A DNA stretch of 64,000 bases from Eubacteriales bacterium (lineage in GTDB: Bacteria; Bacillota; Clostridia; Acetivibrionales; JANLFN01): positions 94,792-158,791 of the forward strand of contig JANLFN010000003.1 in NCBI GenBank assembly GCA_024655885.1. Direction: 5' to 3'. The notes under the pieces were generated by a model. It saw nothing but the letters and a program-made list of their open reading frames with translations, was not told the DNA's origin and did no database searches. Position 1 is the first letter of the stretch. The number at the start of each line of letters is the position of its first letter. Position numbers and translations under genes: made by a program. Positions 61,190 to 64,000 of this stretch are shown one piece after another.

Positions 61190-62871
61190 GCCTTCATCAC
61201 ATCCTCATCGGTAACGGCGTAGGGCAGATAATCCCTTACCACACGGTTGACCGCTGTAGTATAAAAATAGTTTCCGCTGAAGAACACCGCCGGCTCCGAG
61301 CAGCCGGTGACCGAGCCGTCGAACAGCATGGCGCACTTCTGGGCGTGGCGGGCGGCAAATTCGGTGTCGTGGGTCACCATGACAATGGTGGTCCCTTTCT
61401 TTCCCAGTTCTTTTAGAAGCAGGGCGAAATTTTCCTTGGATATGGCATCCAGCCCCTTGGTGGGCTCGTCGATCAGCAGAAGCTCGGGCTGGGGAATGAG
61501 GGCGCACGCAATGGCCAGCTTTTGCTGCTGCCCTCCGCTCAGGTCGTAGGGGTGCCTGGAAAGCAGGCCCTTTAAGCCGAACAGTTCTATGATTTCTTCC
61601 GTTTTTTCCCCGGAAGAAGTCTTGCCCGACTTCCGGACCATGTATTGGAGCTCCCCTTCTACAGTATCGAAGGTGAAATGAAGCAGAGGGTTTTGCGCCA
61701 CATAGCCTATGATTTCATGCCTCTCTTTGGGGTGAATGAGTTCCAGCTTCTTTTTCTTGAAATAGACGCTCCCCTGCTGGGGCCTGATGAGTCCTGCCAT
61801 CACTTGAAGCAGCGTGGATTTCCCCGCCCCGTTTCCTCCGAGGATCACCAGGAACTCGCCTTTCATCACCGAAAGGGACAGTTTTTGCAGGATCAGGGGT
61901 TTTTCCCTGTCATACCGGAAGCTGATCTCCTTACACACCAGCAGGGGGTCCCGGTCTATTCCCTCTTCGCCGGGGGTGCGGCGCTCCATTTTCCCATTTT
62001 TTTCAATGAAGGATTGGATCCTGCCCTTTATTTTTTCCATGAACCGCTTCCCCTCCCGGACGCTTAAAGGGATGTCTCCGGTTCCTCCCCCCCCTTTGCC
62101 CTGCTGCATGTAAAAAAACATGCGGGTCACCGACGGAAGGAAGGGTTCGGTTTTCAGGTCCCTTTTTTCCATGACCCCCCGGCTCATATCCCTGGGGGTA
62201 CAGTCGTATTTTACAGTCCCTTCTTCCATAAACGTAATGCGGTCGGCAATGGGAAACAGCTGCTCAAGCCTGTGCTCGCTGAGGATCACTGTTACGGAAA
62301 GCTCCTGGTTGATCTGGTATACCATTTTGATGAGCTCATGGGCGGCCACGGGGTCAAGCTGGGAGGTGGGCTCGTCCAAAAGCAGCACCCTGGGCTTTAA
62401 AAGCATGACCGAGCAGAGGTTCACCACCTGCTTCTGTCCTCCCGACAGCTCGGCCACAGGTTTGTGGAGGCAGTCTTCCAGTCCGAAAAAAGTTGCCATT
62501 TCACCAATCCTCTTTTTTATATCCACAGGCTGAAGCCCGAAATTTTCCAGAGAAAAAGCCAGTTCGTGGATCACCGTGTCCATCACAATCTGGTTCTCAG
62601 GGTCTTGAAAAACCATTCCGATCTCTTTTGCCGCCGCCTCATCCGGCAGTTCATACAGCGGCCTCCCGCCGTAGAAAATGCTGCCCGTCCTTGTGCCCGC
62701 AGGAGTGACTTCCCTTTTCAAATTCCGCAGCAGTGTGGTCTTCCCGGAGCCTGAAGGCCCGCACAGCACTACGAACTCTCCCTCTTCCACCGTAAGGTTC
62801 ACATGGGACAGGGCCTTTGTTTTTTCCTCCGGGTAAGTAAAATTCAAGTCCTTTATTTCTATGAGCGCCAT
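61177..62871 (-). CDS. ECF transporter ATPase with two fused nucleotide-binding domains (EcfA1-EcfA2)
   Basis: 564 residues. First domain: GPSGSGKTT near 39, LSGGQKQVVNLCSVML near 140, LLLDEPTSQLDPVA. A linker of about 90 residues (QQGKGGGGTGDI; RFMEKIKGRIQSF) leads to the second: GGNGAGKST near 345, LSGGQQQKLAIACALI near 440, LLIDEPTKGLDAIS. The fused form serves as a full ATPase dimer. Cotranslated with ecfT and the S component by short overlaps. Confidence 0.9.
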   Translation of the reverse strand: MALIEIKDLNFTYPEEKTKALSHVNLTVEEGEFVVLCGPSGSGKTTLLRNLKREVTPAGTRTGSIFYGGRPLYELPDEAAAKEIGMVFQDPENQIVMDTVIHELAFSLENFGLQPVDIKKRIGEMATFFGLEDCLHKPVAELSGGQKQVVNLCSVMLLKPRVLLLDEPTSQLDPVAAHELIKMVYQINQELSVTVILSEHRLEQLFPIADRITFMEEGTVKYDCTPRDMSRGVMEKRDLKTEPFLPSVTRMFFYMQQGKGGGGTGDIPLSVREGKRFMEKIKGRIQSFIEKNGKMERRTPGEEGIDRDPLLVCKEISFRYDREKPLILQKLSLSVMKGEFLVILGGNGAGKSTLLQVMAGLIRPQQGSVYFKKKKLELIHPKERHEIIGYVAQNPLLHFTFDTVEGELQYMVRKSGKTSSGEKTEEIIELFGLKGLLSRHPYDLSGGQQQKLAIACALIPQPELLLIDEPTKGLDAISKENFALLLKELGKKGTTIVMVTHDTEFAARHAQKCAMLFDGSVTGCSEPAVFFSGNYFYTTAVNRVVRDYLPYAVTDEDVMKACNI

Positions 62872-63731
62872 AGCAATATTTCCTTCCCCTCCACAAAAAT
62901 CGGTATCAAGAGCAGCAGGCAGAATGCGCCGTAAAACGCCAGGCTTGCGGGTTCAAAGGATACTGCCCCCAGAGTGGGGTATACGGCCAATGTTCCATAC
63001 CCCAGATAGCTCCCCGCGGCAGTAACCGCTGCCAGCACCAGTATGGCCGCAAGCAGCACCCGGTCCTCCCTGCCCATTTTGTAGTCCCAATAGCAGCTCC
63101 TTTTCGTGACCCCATACCCCCGGGCCTTCATGGAATCCGCCGTTTGCAGCGCTTCCTCCAGGGACCAGGTGATGAGAATATGCAGGATCTGCATGCCGTC
63201 CCTGGACCTCTTTTTTACCGGACCGCTGGTCATATCCAGGCCCCTCGTTTTTTGCACCACCGAAATCTGCTTCATCCTCCCCAGCAGCAGAGGGACAAAG
63301 CGCATGCACATCATGAGCAGAAAGGCTGTCTTGGGCAGGAAGGAGGAAAACAGGTACATGAATTTATGATTGTCCACCACCTGCTGGTAACAGGCAAAGA
63401 CAGCCAGCACGTCCAGAAGGGACAGCATGAGCATAGCCCCGTAGACCGTCGCCTCCAGGGTTATGGGGTTGTCAAAAAGATAAAACAGGATGGTTGAGCC
63501 CCTGTGGTTTATCAGGGGGTTGATGAGGAGTACCGCCAGCCCCATGAGGCCGAAGAAAACCCAGGACTTTCCCCGGGCCCTCCCCCGGCCGTGCAGCAGG
63601 AGAAAAGCGGCCTGCGCCGCTATGGACAGTAAAAGGTAAACCGGGTGAAACAGCAGCATGGCAAATAGGATAATGAAAATATAATAAGTAAAGCAAACCG
63701 CCGGGTGTACCGATGAAAAACCCCTATCCAT
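62859..63731 (-). CDS. ECF transporter T component (EcfT)
   Basis: 290 residues with about six hydrophobic segments. The coupling motifs are QKTRGLDMTSG near residue 162 and DSMKARGYGVTKR near 205, both with the Ala/Thr-Arg-Gly signature that contacts the ATPase. Overlaps the ATPase gene start by 13 bases and follows the DUF4430 gene by three bases. Confidence 0.88.
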   Translation of the reverse strand: MDRGFSSVHPAVCFTYYIFIILFAMLLFHPVYLLLSIAAQAAFLLLHGRGRARGKSWVFFGLMGLAVLLINPLINHRGSTILFYLFDNPITLEATVYGAMLMLSLLDVLAVFACYQQVVDNHKFMYLFSSFLPKTAFLLMMCMRFVPLLLGRMKQISVVQKTRGLDMTSGPVKKRSRDGMQILHILITWSLEEALQTADSMKARGYGVTKRSCYWDYKMGREDRVLLAAILVLAAVTAAGSYLGYGTLAVYPTLGAVSFEPASLAFYGAFCLLLLIPIFVEGKEILLWRS

Positions 63732-63734
63732 GGG

Positions 63735-64000
63735 TCATGTGCCTCCAATCCCCGCTTCGTACTCTTTCCCCAAATCCACCGTATAAAGCCACTCGATTAC
63801 ATCTCCGCCTTTTACGCCGTATACTCCCGCGCCGCTTTTGGGCACGGTGCCGTTGACCCTGTAAATCCATCCGCTTTTGGCGCCGTAGTCAAACTCATAG
63901 ATGTTGTCGATGCCCTTCACATAGGCGGTGGCCTTGGCTCCGGTGACTTCCATCTGTATTTTTTTCTCCCGGGTGACCCTTTTGAGAATATCCATGACCG
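63735..64000 (-). CDS. DUF4430 domain protein (partial, 5' end outside window)
   Basis: The visible 86-88 C-terminal residues contain FDYGAKSGWIYRVNGTVPKSGAGVYGVKGGDVIEWLY, the DUF4430 signature shared with the beta domain of intrinsic factor and transcobalamin. In bacteria such domains are found in secreted proteins near ECF transporters. The start and any signal peptide lie beyond 64000. Together with the ECF genes it forms a likely surface capture and uptake set for a corrinoid. Confidence 0.75.
   Translation of the reverse strand, partial: VMDILKRVTREKKIQMEVTGAKATAYVKGIDNIYEFDYGAKSGWIYRVNGTVPKSGAGVYGVKGGDVIEWLYTVDLGKEYEAGIGGT

Overview
The window reads as chromosome of an anaerobic Gram-positive bacterium of the class Clostridia. 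The flagellar block (flgM, a yvyF-type protein, flgN, flgK, flgL, a YviE-like protein, fliW, csrA, flagellin) has the Bacillota order, a ComFC and a KimA-type permease are present, Shine-Dalgarno sites are strong GGAGG types, and metal uptake relies on ECF transporters and FeoAB. Genus cannot be fixed from the sequence. Almost everything lies on the minus strand; kimA and feoAB are the plus-strand exceptions.

Region 1 (1-12.4 kb) is a sugar and glycosylation locus. It holds a pseudaminate synthase cut by the window edge, a cytidylyltransferase, a 4,6-dehydratase, a four-gene set resembling WbpA/WbpB/WbpE/WbpD (6-dehydrogenase, 3-oxidation, 3-amination, N-acetylation), and a 1734-residue protein combining two glycosyltransferase regions, TPR-like repeats and two methyltransferase domains. 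It lies directly downstream of flagellin, so flagellin glycosylation is the likely use. Region 2 (12.5-23.4 kb) is the late flagellar block, with two sigma-D-type promoters, a CsrA-type hairpin in the flagellin leader, and two FlgK paralogues in tandem, one carrying an inserted von Willebrand A domain.

Region 3 (25.8-57.3 kb) is a large metal-acquisition island. It contains three Opp/Nik-type peptide/nickel ABC transporter modules (26-36 kb, 36-41 kb, 50-57 kb), each joined to one or two class I methyltransferase genes; a pair of half-size ABC transporters; a stand-alone ECF S component with another methyltransferase and a CGGC-like Cys-rich protein; a DUF4198-like protein; a CooT-like nickel protein followed by two tiny ORFs, one Cys-rich; and cbiMNQO behind a cobalamin riboswitch. 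A truncated IS110 transposase and a truncated binding-protein gene show the island has been rearranged. Region 4 (57.3-64 kb) holds a DtxR/MntR-type regulator, feoA-feoB and an ECF transporter with a DUF4430 protein, probably for cobalamin.

The most unusual signal is a repeated leader RNA in front of at least five transcription units of region 3 (DUF3842 gene, ECF S operon, DUF4198-like gene, cooT operon, Opp module at 57 kb). Four start with a small hairpin whose stem changes with kept pairing while the five-base loop (A/U-Y-G-R-A) and a following GG stay fixed. All five have a second hairpin of the same design, which in four overlaps the 5' arm of a rho-independent terminator. This looks like an undescribed attenuation system, riboswitch or protein-dependent, that ties these metal genes into one regulon. 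The sensor and ligand are unknown; nickel is inferred only from the gene content.
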